Shown here: positions 1-7,528 of the stretch, one piece after another
How positions within the stretch are numbered: position 1 is the first letter of the stretch
How the letters are laid out: each line of letters opens with the position of its first letter
Source of the DNA: Parietichytrium sp. I65-24A
Lineage: Eukaryota > Sar > Bigyra > Thraustochytrida > Thraustochytriidae
Length of the DNA stretch: 64,000 nt
Direction: 5' to 3'
Assembly (NCBI GenBank): GCA_012862575.1
Contig: BLSF01000061.1
Location: 124,001-188,000, forward strand
Made by a program: the position numbers and the translations under genes
The notes under the pieces: generated by a model
The model's input: the letters and a program-made list of their open reading frames with translations, nothing else
Database searches by the model: none
What the model was told of the DNA's origin: nothing

Positions 1-913
1 CGATGCCATTCCTGCTTGGGATGACTTCTTCTTTACGAAGTTTGGTTGCTTCAGGACCGGCCTTGGAGTAGTCCCACTCGTCATTGTAGTTGTACTTTAT
101 GTAACCAACCATATTTTCTGGCCAGATCCACGTGTCTGGCTCCATTGCCTCAACATTTTTCTGTTTCATGATCTTGCGCATGCGATTGTGCATGACCTCC
201 AAGCCTCGCATGTTTGGTGTTTTATTCACAAGACCAAAAAGTTCCTTCTCAGCCTCGAGGCGTTCAACAAAGGTGTTTCGGCCAGTTGATGTATGGTCGG
301 TGTTGAAGTTGCCTCCCATTTCGTAAGCGTGTCGGGGCTGATTCTTGTAGGCTTCGCGGATGGCGACCATGACATCGAATTCTTGCGCTTTGACGACTGC
401 GGTTGCCATTTGGATGATTTGTAGATTCCATTTTCTGCGGCCTTCAGGTTGCAAGAAGAAGGTCAACTCTTGCATGGCGGCAATGCCCATTCGCTGCATG
501 GTATCAGCATGTTCGTGCGTGGTACTCGACAAGAGTCGTGCCACACCCTGCTCGGCAAGATTGGAAGCAATTCCTTCATTGAAGTGGTATTCAGTCCACT
601 TGATGACTTTGTTGCTACCTGGTGGGAGCCTGACGATGGGCAAAAGTCCTGAGACTGGATCAATGTATGGTGAGTGCGACTTTTCAGAGATCAATCCAGT
701 GATTCGTGACGCAATCTGTGGGTAAGGGCGATTAAAGAGCGCATCGGGGAGATTGTCGTGTGTTCTGGACATGGTTTCGACGAAATTGTGGTATTCATCG
801 ATACTCATCTTGCCAAATACTTCTTCGAGAGCATCTTTGGTGGGGGTTCCAGTCCCTCCGGTGGTCGTGCCTTGCGTTTGGATGTAGCGGTATGGATCAA
901 CGAGTTCGGACAT
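1..913 (-). CDS. Candidate HK97-fold major capsid protein, N-terminal part (runs off the window)
   Basis: The reading frame is open from an ATG at 913 to the window edge, giving about 304 residues; the C-terminus lies outside. The protein starts MSELVDPYRY. It then has a Pro/Gly-rich stretch followed by a charged strand-turn segment (residues ~90-125) that could be an E-loop. Long helices follow (~135-180), then a second amphipathic helix before a WIWPENM-type segment, an order typical of HK97-fold capsids. This is judged from character only; no signature motif exists for the fold. The ATG at 913 is preferred over an in-frame ATG at 961 because the TATATA palindrome at 957-970 would then sit about 45 bp upstream, as at other genes here. 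A portal candidate lies 6.6 kb away. Alternative: another virion protein. Confidence 0.5.
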   Translation of the reverse strand, partial: MSELVDPYRYIQTQGTTTGGTGTPTKDALEEVFGKMSIDEYHNFVETMSRTHDNLPDALFNRPYPQIASRITGLISEKSHSPYIDPVSGLLPIVRLPPGSNKVIKWTEYHFNEGIASNLAEQGVARLLSSTTHEHADTMQRMGIAAMQELTFFLQPEGRRKWNLQIIQMATAVVKAQEFDVMVAIREAYKNQPRHAYEMGGNFNTDHTSTGRNTFVERLEAEKELFGLVNKTPNMRGLEVMHNRMRKIMKQKNVEAMEPDTWIWPENMVGYIKYNYNDEWDYSKAGPEATKLRKEEVIPSRNGI

Positions 914-956
914 CTTTGGGGTTTTCGGTGCCTGTTGAGTGATGAAACCAATGGTG

Positions 957-970
957 TACATATATATGTA
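957..970. promoter_or_regulatory. Palindromic bidirectional TATA box
   Basis: TACATATATATGTA is a perfect 14-bp palindrome. It lies 44 bp from the ATG of the capsid candidate (minus strand, 913) and 42 bp from the ATG of the plus-strand gene at 1012. This symmetry suggests that one box serves both genes. The same arrangement recurs at 9091-9100 and 39829-39838. Confidence 0.6.
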
Positions 971-1011
971 ATGCCTTTTTTTGAGTAAAGAAGAAAAAGT
1001 TAGTTAGTTAG

Positions 1012-1701
1012 ATGGTCTTTAGAAAGGGGATCAAACCTGAGCAGCCATTCGATGATATGATCCCGCCACCGGAACCACCACTGGACGAATACGACGAAGA
1101 AGAAGAAGAGCAAGAGCAAGAACAACCAAGACGACAACGAAAGAAGCGCCGACTTTTAAAAAAAACACCTCATGTATTGGATGTAGTCTTGCGCTATGTT
1201 GCGGATGATGAGTTGGATGTTCGAATGCTGTTTGCTAATCAAGTCGCTGGATATCTAGGAGAAACAGATGTCAGCTCTGTCATTTTAATCGATGATTTAA
1301 CAACTAAAATTCGAACGATCGAGTTTCACTATCGTCCGCATTTATACACCGCATTAGAAGAAGCCAAGTATTTATTGGCAAGTGTGTTGCGGAAACCAGC
1401 AGCAGCAGCAACAACAACAAATGATGATGGTAGCCGAGGGCGTTCTAAAGATGTTTTCATGGATGTGATTCTACACAAGAAATACCGTCACACTCAATTG
1501 ATGAACGGGTTTGCGAAATTTGTCGCTGCCAAAATTGCTTTTGCACGCATTGGTAATGCCAACTATGGTCGTTCTAAGTCCAATATCAACATCCAACGTG
1601 AGTCAGAAAAGCTTGAAATTGCCGTGCGAGATTTTTTTCAGATTTTAGAAAAGTACGATTTATTGTCAGATGATGTCAAAAAGACACTGTATAGATATTA
1701 A
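1012..1701 (+). CDS. Unrecognised 229-residue protein with acidic then basic N-terminus
   Basis: I do not recognise this protein. Residues 1-50 are Pro-rich, then strongly acidic (DEYDEEEEEQEQEQ), then basic (RRQRKKRRLLKK), which may be a nuclear localisation signal. Residues ~52-229 look like a mixed alpha/beta globular domain interrupted by an Ala/Thr linker near residue 130. It is divergent from the capsid candidate and shares its palindromic TATA box at 957-970, so co-expression with virion genes is likely. The start is supported by the box 42 bp upstream. Confidence 0.7.
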   Translation: MVFRKGIKPEQPFDDMIPPPEPPLDEYDEEEEEQEQEQPRRQRKKRRLLKKTPHVLDVVLRYVADDELDVRMLFANQVAGYLGETDVSSVILIDDLTTKIRTIEFHYRPHLYTALEEAKYLLASVLRKPAAAATTTNDDGSRGRSKDVFMDVILHKKYRHTQLMNGFAKFVAAKIAFARIGNANYGRSKSNINIQRESEKLEIAVRDFFQILEKYDLLSDDVKKTLYRY

Positions 1702-1741
1702 TGTATCAAAGCTTTGAATTTCGACCAAATCACCAACGACA

Positions 1742-2089
1742 ATGGACGAAATCGCCACTTTCCTGAGAGAGATTGATCAACTCAAGCAACAACAGAAGAA
1801 TATCCGCGCTGAGAACAAAGAAGTGTTCGATGAACTTAAGAGTCTCAGTAAGGAACTTCGGATGCGCCGCGAAGCCATCCGAGCAGCTATGGAATCGAAC
1901 AACATGGAGATCTGTCATGTTGAAGGCAAGACAATTGAGATTGGTGTAAAGAATCACCCGCCGCGAGAAGCCGAAGTGTTTAAAATCAAGAGTGGCGGTG
2001 GTGGTAGTGGGCGTGGGCGCGGTAAGCGTCAACGCTCTTCTGATCACGTGGGAGAAGAGATTGACGAGCAACAGGAGAACGCTTCGTGA
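1742..2089 (+). CDS. Small coiled-coil protein with Gly/Arg-rich tail
   Basis: This 115-residue protein is not recognised. Residues 1-50 form a charged heptad-like coiled coil (IDQLKQQQKN, ELKSLSKEL). A short beta-like segment follows, then a GGGGSGRGRGKRQR stretch that could bind nucleic acid or serve as a nuclear signal. A TATAGATAT box at about 1688-1697, inside the end of the upstream gene, lies about 45 bp before the ATG. The gene converges on the TFIIS gene with a 14-bp gap. Confidence 0.65.
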   Translation: MDEIATFLREIDQLKQQQKNIRAENKEVFDELKSLSKELRMRREAIRAAMESNNMEICHVEGKTIEIGVKNHPPREAEVFKIKSGGGGSGRGRGKRQRSSDHVGEEIDEQQENAS

Positions 2090-2103
2090 AACCTAACAAA
2101 AAT

Positions 2104-2313
2104 TTAATCATTTTTCACTTTACGAAATTGACAATGATTGCATTTTATGAAAAGTGTTGCTGCTTCATCGCCGGCACGTGTCTGAAACTGTGAGATACTA
2201 AGATCAGATGAGTTGCATTTTTCACAAGTTTCTGTCAATGAAGAAGAATTATTGTTTGATTTGCCGTACAAAATTGCATGATAACGCTGTCGCCGTTGTG
2301 ATTGACTCATCAT
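2104..2313 (-). CDS. TFIIS-type zinc-ribbon transcription elongation factor (short form)
   Basis: The 69-residue protein consists almost only of a TFIIS C-terminal zinc ribbon. It shows CEKC near the middle, then the QFQTRAGDEAAT segment corresponding to the conserved Q-TRSADEP-T of TFIIS, then CNHC. In TFIIS this hairpin enters the RNA polymerase pore and its acidic pair (here D and E) stimulates cleavage of backtracked RNA. The N-terminal TFIIS domains are absent, as in several viral homologues. The ATG at 2313 is preferred over an upstream one because a TATAGATA box then falls upstream in the space shared with the divergent gene at 2397. It fits with the RNA polymerase subunit gene at 32.2-34.8 kb. 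Confidence 0.85.
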   Translation of the reverse strand: MMSQSQRRQRYHAILYGKSNNNSSSLTETCEKCNSSDLSISQFQTRAGDEAATLFIKCNHCQFRKVKND

Positions 2314-2396
2314 CCACCACGCAATTGTTTGGTAGTATCTATCTATACACGCACTGTGAATATATACTAGGTAAGGTACAAAAAGTGTTATCAAGA

Positions 2397-5384
2397 ATGT
2401 TTTCGACGGGTGAGAATTTCAATGTAGATTTGTTGAAAGGTGAGAAATCGACGAGGAGAAATGTAAGAGACTCATTGGAACATCATAGGAATAAAATGAG
2501 CAGTACAGCAAGACCGAATCCTTCTTCTTCTACAGCAAATAAAATATATGATCAGGTTTCCGAGATGGTCGAAATTTCGAATCAAGAATTGGAAGATGTC
2601 ATGGACATCATCAATAAACTGTATGAAAAGGGGCATGTGAGTTCAGATGAACTTTTGATGTTTTACTGCTACGTCATGCTGTCACTCGAAACATGGAAAG
2701 TAAACTTGCTTAATCAATTTCCAAGTGAGAGGAATCATCATCGTCGCCCTTCCGCGATGACTGGTGCAAGAGCAGAACGCGAAGAGGAGGCCGAAAAGGA
2801 GAACGAAGTTGTACTTGATGGTATGCGGATGCCGCTGGTCATGACCATGGTTTTCAACAAGTTTAGTTTGTTCATGTCAAAGAAATTTATGCTCGGATTG
2901 TTTGTCGTCGGTGTATGTAGCGTGGCATCGAATTACAATGCAAGAAAGCTCATCGAGGAGATGGGAGACACTGCCACTGATACCATTGGTGAAATGAAAA
3001 AGAAAGTCGATACCGTGTTTGTTCAAAAAAAGTACAGCAGCCACTATCGCTCCGACGCTGAGGAGCATGTAGAAGAAGATTCAAAGTCGATCAACGAGTT
3101 ATTTGAGCAAGTTTGGAGCGCATTCGAAATCAACTCGACTGATGATGATGGGTATGAAAAGCTTAAACATATTTCATCTGCAATTACCGATGTAAGAAAA
3201 CAACTCCTGAAAACGTCGGTCTACAAGGACATTGGCATGGATGAGATCTCTCTTCATCGACCAGGCAAAACACCCAATGAAGGAAGAACGAAGATATTCG
3301 ACAAGGATGGGAAACCATTACACACCGAACCAGTGAATGGTCTCAACATGAACAGTCTTATTGGATGGCGGAACTCTCTAAACAACGGTGATGATAGTCA
3401 AACATTTGGAGAACATTATCAGATTGTCTTGGAAGCTTATAAAACCATGAGTGGTATTTTTACAAGCAACGAGATATTGGATAAAATAGAGAGTGAGAAA
3501 GGGAAAAGTCAAGACCTTACTTCCTTAGAAGAGGAGGGTTATTTAACAAGGATTGGGAGATGGTTGAGTTCTAGAGATAAACGGCTCGAACAGATGCAAG
3601 CTGACTATGAAGAGACAATGAATAGGATAGCAGATATAGAACAAGATCGATTTGAGCAACTTACAGAATCAAGAAAACAGCTTGCGTATGTTGAAGATTT
3701 CATGATGGATCGAGATGCAATCGGGCCCAAAGTTGAATTATTCATGCAAAGTTTACAGGGTATGTCAGAGACTATGGATTCAGATGGCGGTAGTGTTGCA
3801 TTTCTCAACGTCTTTGAAAGATGCATAGAACTTGATGTAAGAAGCGATGAATATAATCAAATAGTAGTGGAAAAGTTGTGCGAGCACATCACATCAGAAT
3901 TTACAGCGTATTTCGAAAATTCTACGAGTAGTATCTATGCTATTGATCTATTTTTGCAGCAGTTTACCGAAAAAACAGTGGATGACCTCAAACTCAAGAC
4001 GGACAGTAAAATATTGCAATTGGATAAGAAGAAGAAAGAGTATGCGGATCAAATTGAGTCTAATGTTCAGACATTGAAATATGTCATGATTGCTATGATA
4101 GTACTGGGTTATGTCGCGTCTAAGGGAAATCGATTGTCATCAGATATCCATCGTGCTCGCTTTACGCAGTGGTGCACACTTTTAGTTCAGATGGCGGGTG
4201 GATACTATTCACTTGAAAGGTGTATGATGTTTGACAACTTTAATGAATTGTACGCATATAATTTCAATGTGCTCTTCCAATCCGGACAAGTTGCACAATT
4301 TATCTGTTTGATGTTGCTGAATGTACAGTATTCGAATTTGCAAGTACTGGAATATGTGAAGATAGTTACCAAACACGCTCGAAAACTTGCCTATCGCATC
4401 AATGAAAAATTCTTTGCGAATCGAAAGTTTAATACGAAGAATTTCATTCCAGTGGAAGACGATCATCCACTCAACGAGATGATTAGAGGATTTGCAAATG
4501 ATACACAAAAATCAGTCGTGCATTTTCAAAATGAGGTTTTTGGTGATGAAAACTCACCAATTCAGATCTTCCAAGATTTTGCACGAGATAGTCGACGAAT
4601 GTTTATGATGCTTCATTTCAATGAATGGTATACGGCACCATTATTGCGCCAGTTTCTTGGCTATGGAGATGAAGGCTGTGAAGATAAGAAGGTGAAGGCA
4701 TTATTGAAGCTAGTAGGGAAACTTTTTATGGGTGAAGAGCCAACGAGACCAATCATGTTTTATACCAAACTATGTGTTGCTTATATTCTGGATGTTTTCC
4801 AAATATTAGAGAATGAATTTGCGGTAACACTCATCTCATCAGATGTGGATTACGAATTGGTTGATATCGCAGATGGACTAATGAAACATCTCCCCCCACT
4901 TAAACTTATTCTAGGTTTATACAAGGCTAGAAAATTTAGTCATGACGAAAAAATAAGAGCTCTTAACGAATTGAAGAGCAACATACTGGCCGTTTATGTA
5001 GACTGTGAAGGTGACGTTCAAAGTGCAAAGAACGAAATGACGACCATATATCAAACCCTCATGATAACACGTTCCGTTCTACAGGATACGCAGCAGTCGG
5101 ATACGCAGCAGCCTTCTAGGGTGCGAGACATGGTAAGAGACATTGAAATACGAAGAGCCAGCAACGGAGGCGGTGTTGGCAGACAAGGCGGCGTCAATTC
5201 TTACGAAAGGCGAGGAGCAGGCAACAGAGGCGGCGTCCATTCTTACGAAAGGCGAGGATCAGAAAATGACAGAAATGGAGCCAATAATGACAGGAATGTT
5301 GCCACCAGCAGAGGCGGTGTTGGCAGACGAGGCGGATTGAAGGAAAGATCAGCTAAAAATTTGTTAAAATATTTTAATTCATAA
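2397..5384 (+). CDS. Large unrecognised membrane-associated protein with Gly/Arg-rich C-terminus
   Basis: This protein of about 995 residues resembles no family I know. One hydrophobic segment (KFMLGLFVVGVCSVASN, residues ~163-179) is followed by long charged helices with coiled-coil character (to ~560). A second hydrophobic segment (VMIAMIVLGYVA) lies near residue 565, and a further hydrophobic helical region follows. The tail is a low-complexity run of Gly/Arg units (RRGAGNRGGVHSYERRG type, from ~920). The ATG at 2397 is chosen because TATATACTAG lies 36 bp upstream; a longer frame from 2208 would overlap the divergent TFIIS gene. Size and location among capsid and portal candidates suggest a virion or tegument component, which is inference. 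Confidence 0.75.
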   Translation: MFSTGENFNVDLLKGEKSTRRNVRDSLEHHRNKMSSTARPNPSSSTANKIYDQVSEMVEISNQELEDVMDIINKLYEKGHVSSDELLMFYCYVMLSLETWKVNLLNQFPSERNHHRRPSAMTGARAEREEEAEKENEVVLDGMRMPLVMTMVFNKFSLFMSKKFMLGLFVVGVCSVASNYNARKLIEEMGDTATDTIGEMKKKVDTVFVQKKYSSHYRSDAEEHVEEDSKSINELFEQVWSAFEINSTDDDGYEKLKHISSAITDVRKQLLKTSVYKDIGMDEISLHRPGKTPNEGRTKIFDKDGKPLHTEPVNGLNMNSLIGWRNSLNNGDDSQTFGEHYQIVLEAYKTMSGIFTSNEILDKIESEKGKSQDLTSLEEEGYLTRIGRWLSSRDKRLEQMQADYEETMNRIADIEQDRFEQLTESRKQLAYVEDFMMDRDAIGPKVELFMQSLQGMSETMDSDGGSVAFLNVFERCIELDVRSDEYNQIVVEKLCEHITSEFTAYFENSTSSIYAIDLFLQQFTEKTVDDLKLKTDSKILQLDKKKKEYADQIESNVQTLKYVMIAMIVLGYVASKGNRLSSDIHRARFTQWCTLLVQMAGGYYSLERCMMFDNFNELYAYNFNVLFQSGQVAQFICLMLLNVQYSNLQVLEYVKIVTKHARKLAYRINEKFFANRKFNTKNFIPVEDDHPLNEMIRGFANDTQKSVVHFQNEVFGDENSPIQIFQDFARDSRRMFMMLHFNEWYTAPLLRQFLGYGDEGCEDKKVKALLKLVGKLFMGEEPTRPIMFYTKLCVAYILDVFQILENEFAVTLISSDVDYELVDIADGLMKHLPPLKLILGLYKARKFSHDEKIRALNELKSNILAVYVDCEGDVQSAKNEMTTIYQTLMITRSVLQDTQQSDTQQPSRVRDMVRDIEIRRASNGGGVGRQGGVNSYERRGAGNRGGVHSYERRGSENDRNGANNDRNVATSRGGVGRRGGLKERSAKNLLKYFNS

Positions 5385-5390
5385 TAACGA

Positions 5391-6587
5391 TTAATGAATT
5401 CCCATACGTTCAAGAATGTTGGAGGATAGAAATGCTTTTGCATCTTGCGCATTGAATGCTGATAAATCACCGTTGTTTTCGCGGTATAGATCGTCAAACA
5501 TTCCGAAAAATGCACTGTCTGAAGAACTATTTGCTCCACTTGCTTCAGCTGTCACAACAGTTTGAGTATTCCCGCCTTGGATGGATGAGACTGGTAGTTT
5601 TTGTTGTTGTTGTTGTTGCTGCTGCTGCGTTTGCTGCTGCTGCTGCTGCGATGATGTGCCGTCTTCATTCCCCACCCAATGTTTTTCTGGGTCATCAACC
5701 TGCTGCTCATACTCTGTGATCTTGCCTTTCAACATGTTGTGAATTTGCATTTGTTTTTCCATCAATGAAGTTGCCTGATCAAGGCGTTTTTGTAGATCGT
5801 TGATTTTTTCGGCTTGCTCCTTTCGCACTTCGTAAAGTTTCGCAAGGGTGTTGACATTCTCACAATTGGCAGATGCAACTGCATTCAAAACTCTTACAGA
5901 ATTATCCAAATGTTGCTCAGACACACTCTCATCACTCATTTGAGAGTCATCACCGAGACTGTTCACCAAGAGATCAGAAAGGCTTTGCAATGGAGCTCCA
6001 CCATCGAGCTGAAACCTCTTGCGTTGATCCTCAGAGAGAGAATTGAGAATCTTTTCGGCAATACTATCAATCTCGCCCTTCTTTTGTCGCTTCCGTGCCG
6101 TTCGAGCACGCTCAGACTTTTCTTGGTGCTGCTTGAGTGACTGATGAAGCTGTTGCATTTCCTTGTCCTTCAATTCTACAGCCTGTTTTACAGCTGCAAG
6201 TTCTTTCAGTAAATCACTGACAATACGTGGTGCGACTGCTGGATTCATCCCACCACTCACAACAGACTGTGTCTGCTGCGGCTGCTGCGGCTCTTGCATC
6301 TGAGTTTCCTTTGGTGGCTGCATTTGCGTCTGCTGTGGTTGTTGTTGTTGTTGCTGCGGTTGTTGTTGTTGCTGCGTTTGCTGTTGTTGCTGTTGCTGTG
6401 GCTGCTGTTGTTCTTGCTGCTGAGAAGAAGAAGACGGAGTCTCTAGCTTTGATTTGTTTGCATTGATGAAATCAGCAATGCTCTTCATCGTATTGTCATC
6501 GGCAGGCGACTGTGACTGGTTCAATAGCTTTTGGAGCATCTCTAGGTTGATCATAGAGGACGAGGAAGACGAAGACGAGGAAGACAT
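5391..6587 (-). CDS. Gln-rich coiled-coil protein, possible capsid scaffold
   Basis: This 398-residue protein begins with a run of ten serines and a short helix. A Gln/Pro-rich tract (residues ~55-110) follows, then a coiled coil (~120-165), a basic stretch (ARTARKRQKKGE), a second coiled coil (~250-300) and another poly-Gln block. The C-terminus is short, predicted helical and hydrophobic (DAKAFLSSNILERMGIH). No enzyme motif is visible. Low complexity, coiled coils and a distinct C-terminal peptide beside a portal candidate recall assembly scaffolds, but that is inference only. A TATATA box lies about 45 bp upstream. It is convergent with the large membrane protein gene. Confidence 0.7.
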   Translation of the reverse strand: MSSSSSSSSSSMINLEMLQKLLNQSQSPADDNTMKSIADFINANKSKLETPSSSSQQQEQQQPQQQQQQQTQQQQQPQQQQQQPQQTQMQPPKETQMQEPQQPQQTQSVVSGGMNPAVAPRIVSDLLKELAAVKQAVELKDKEMQQLHQSLKQHQEKSERARTARKRQKKGEIDSIAEKILNSLSEDQRKRFQLDGGAPLQSLSDLLVNSLGDDSQMSDESVSEQHLDNSVRVLNAVASANCENVNTLAKLYEVRKEQAEKINDLQKRLDQATSLMEKQMQIHNMLKGKITEYEQQVDDPEKHWVGNEDGTSSQQQQQQTQQQQQQQQQKLPVSSIQGGNTQTVVTAEASGANSSSDSAFFGMFDDLYRENNGDLSAFNAQDAKAFLSSNILERMGIH

Positions 6588-6646
6588 GATTTATGGGTTT
6601 TGATTGTTAGAGAAAAACTGTTCATTGCATGTATATATTAAAAAAA

Positions 6647-7366
6647 TTAAATTACTTCGTCAGATGTTGCCACTTTTGAATAGAAGATATTGTCCAGCTC
6701 TTCCTCGTCAAAGTCATGCTGCTGAAGGTAGTGACGCTTGTTAGAAAAGTATAGGTAGATGAAATCCACGAAAAGGGCCAAGTATCCGATGCGCCAATCA
6801 ATGCGAAGAAGATGGTAGGAAATCAATGCCGGCTTTTGTGCTGTTTTTGTTGCTACTAGAATGAGATTCTGAGGATCAAAACTTGAGTATTGTACAATGG
6901 TGCACATGATGATATGAAGGCAGAAAAGTGCCATGTTGGGGTATCTCATTTCTTGTGGCCATGAAACATAGAGAAACGGGATATGAGTCAACTCGGCATG
7001 TTTCGGTGCGACAATTACCATTGACGCGTACAAACACGAAGAGATGATACTGAGATTCGGATCCGTGAATTGTAAAAAGCGCGAATGGTTTTCAAAAATG
7101 GACTCCACGCAGAGATGTAAGAACATTGCAAAGATTGCATAAATGAACGTCAGCCATAATTCAGTGCGAAACAGGTTGCTTTTCTGTTGATGTGCGGCGT
7201 TTCGATGAAGTCGCGTGAATCGCATGTAAAGAATACAGTTGAGCACAAAGATGGTTGTAAGAATATAAGGCTCAGCTTCATTCACCAGAGTATGTTCAGT
7301 CGATGCAAGTGCAAGGCATGACGCGATGAAAAAAAGAAATGGAATCAAGAGATCAATGGATGACAT
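6647..7366 (-). CDS. Multi-pass membrane protein, unrecognised
   Basis: The 239-residue protein has about six or seven hydrophobic segments starting at residue 5 (LLIPFLFFIASCLALA). It ends in an acidic cytosolic-type tail (QQHDFDEEELDNIF). The ATG at 7366 is chosen because CTATATATGA lies about 35 bp upstream; an upstream in-frame ATG at 7441 would start inside a hairpin. Mirusviruses are known for heliorhodopsins, but I see no lysine within the last membrane segment where retinal would attach, so I do not call it one. Confidence 0.65.
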   Translation of the reverse strand: MSSIDLLIPFLFFIASCLALASTEHTLVNEAEPYILTTIFVLNCILYMRFTRLHRNAAHQQKSNLFRTELWLTFIYAIFAMFLHLCVESIFENHSRFLQFTDPNLSIISSCLYASMVIVAPKHAELTHIPFLYVSWPQEMRYPNMALFCLHIIMCTIVQYSSFDPQNLILVATKTAQKPALISYHLLRIDWRIGYLALFVDFIYLYFSNKRHYLQQHDFDEEELDNIFYSKVATSDEVI

Positions 7367-7419
7367 GTTTTGCTTTTGTTTTTGTTTCGATGATGCATCT
7401 ATATATGAATGGAAGTAGT

Positions 7420-7485
7420 TTGGCGACACTGTTGATTTCAATGGTGCTGGGGTAGGTGAAGCAATGAAATCAACAGTGTCGCCAA
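7420..7485. terminator. Long perfect hairpin after the portal candidate gene
   Basis: Two 21-bp arms (7420-7440 and 7465-7485) are perfectly complementary around a 24-base loop. The hairpin sits 44 bp beyond the stop codon of the minus-strand gene at 7529-9055 and upstream of the next minus-strand gene. Mimiviruses end and polyadenylate transcripts at such palindromes; a similar role here is inferred. Confidence 0.55.
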
Positions 7486-7528
7486 CTTGCTGTCAGCCCT
7501 CCCATCATCCATCCACTTCAATCGTTCT

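Noticed and set aside
1730-2071. Minus-strand 113-codon frame.
   Set aside because: It is the shadow of the coiled-coil gene at 1742-2089 with no promoter or domain.
2208-2396. N-terminal extension of the large membrane protein.
   Set aside because: It lies antisense to TFIIS coding and upstream of the TATATACTAG box; 2397 is the better start.
6647-7366. Heliorhodopsin, expected in mirusviruses.
   Set aside because: About seven hydrophobic segments, but no lysine within the last one and no recognisable rhodopsin motif.
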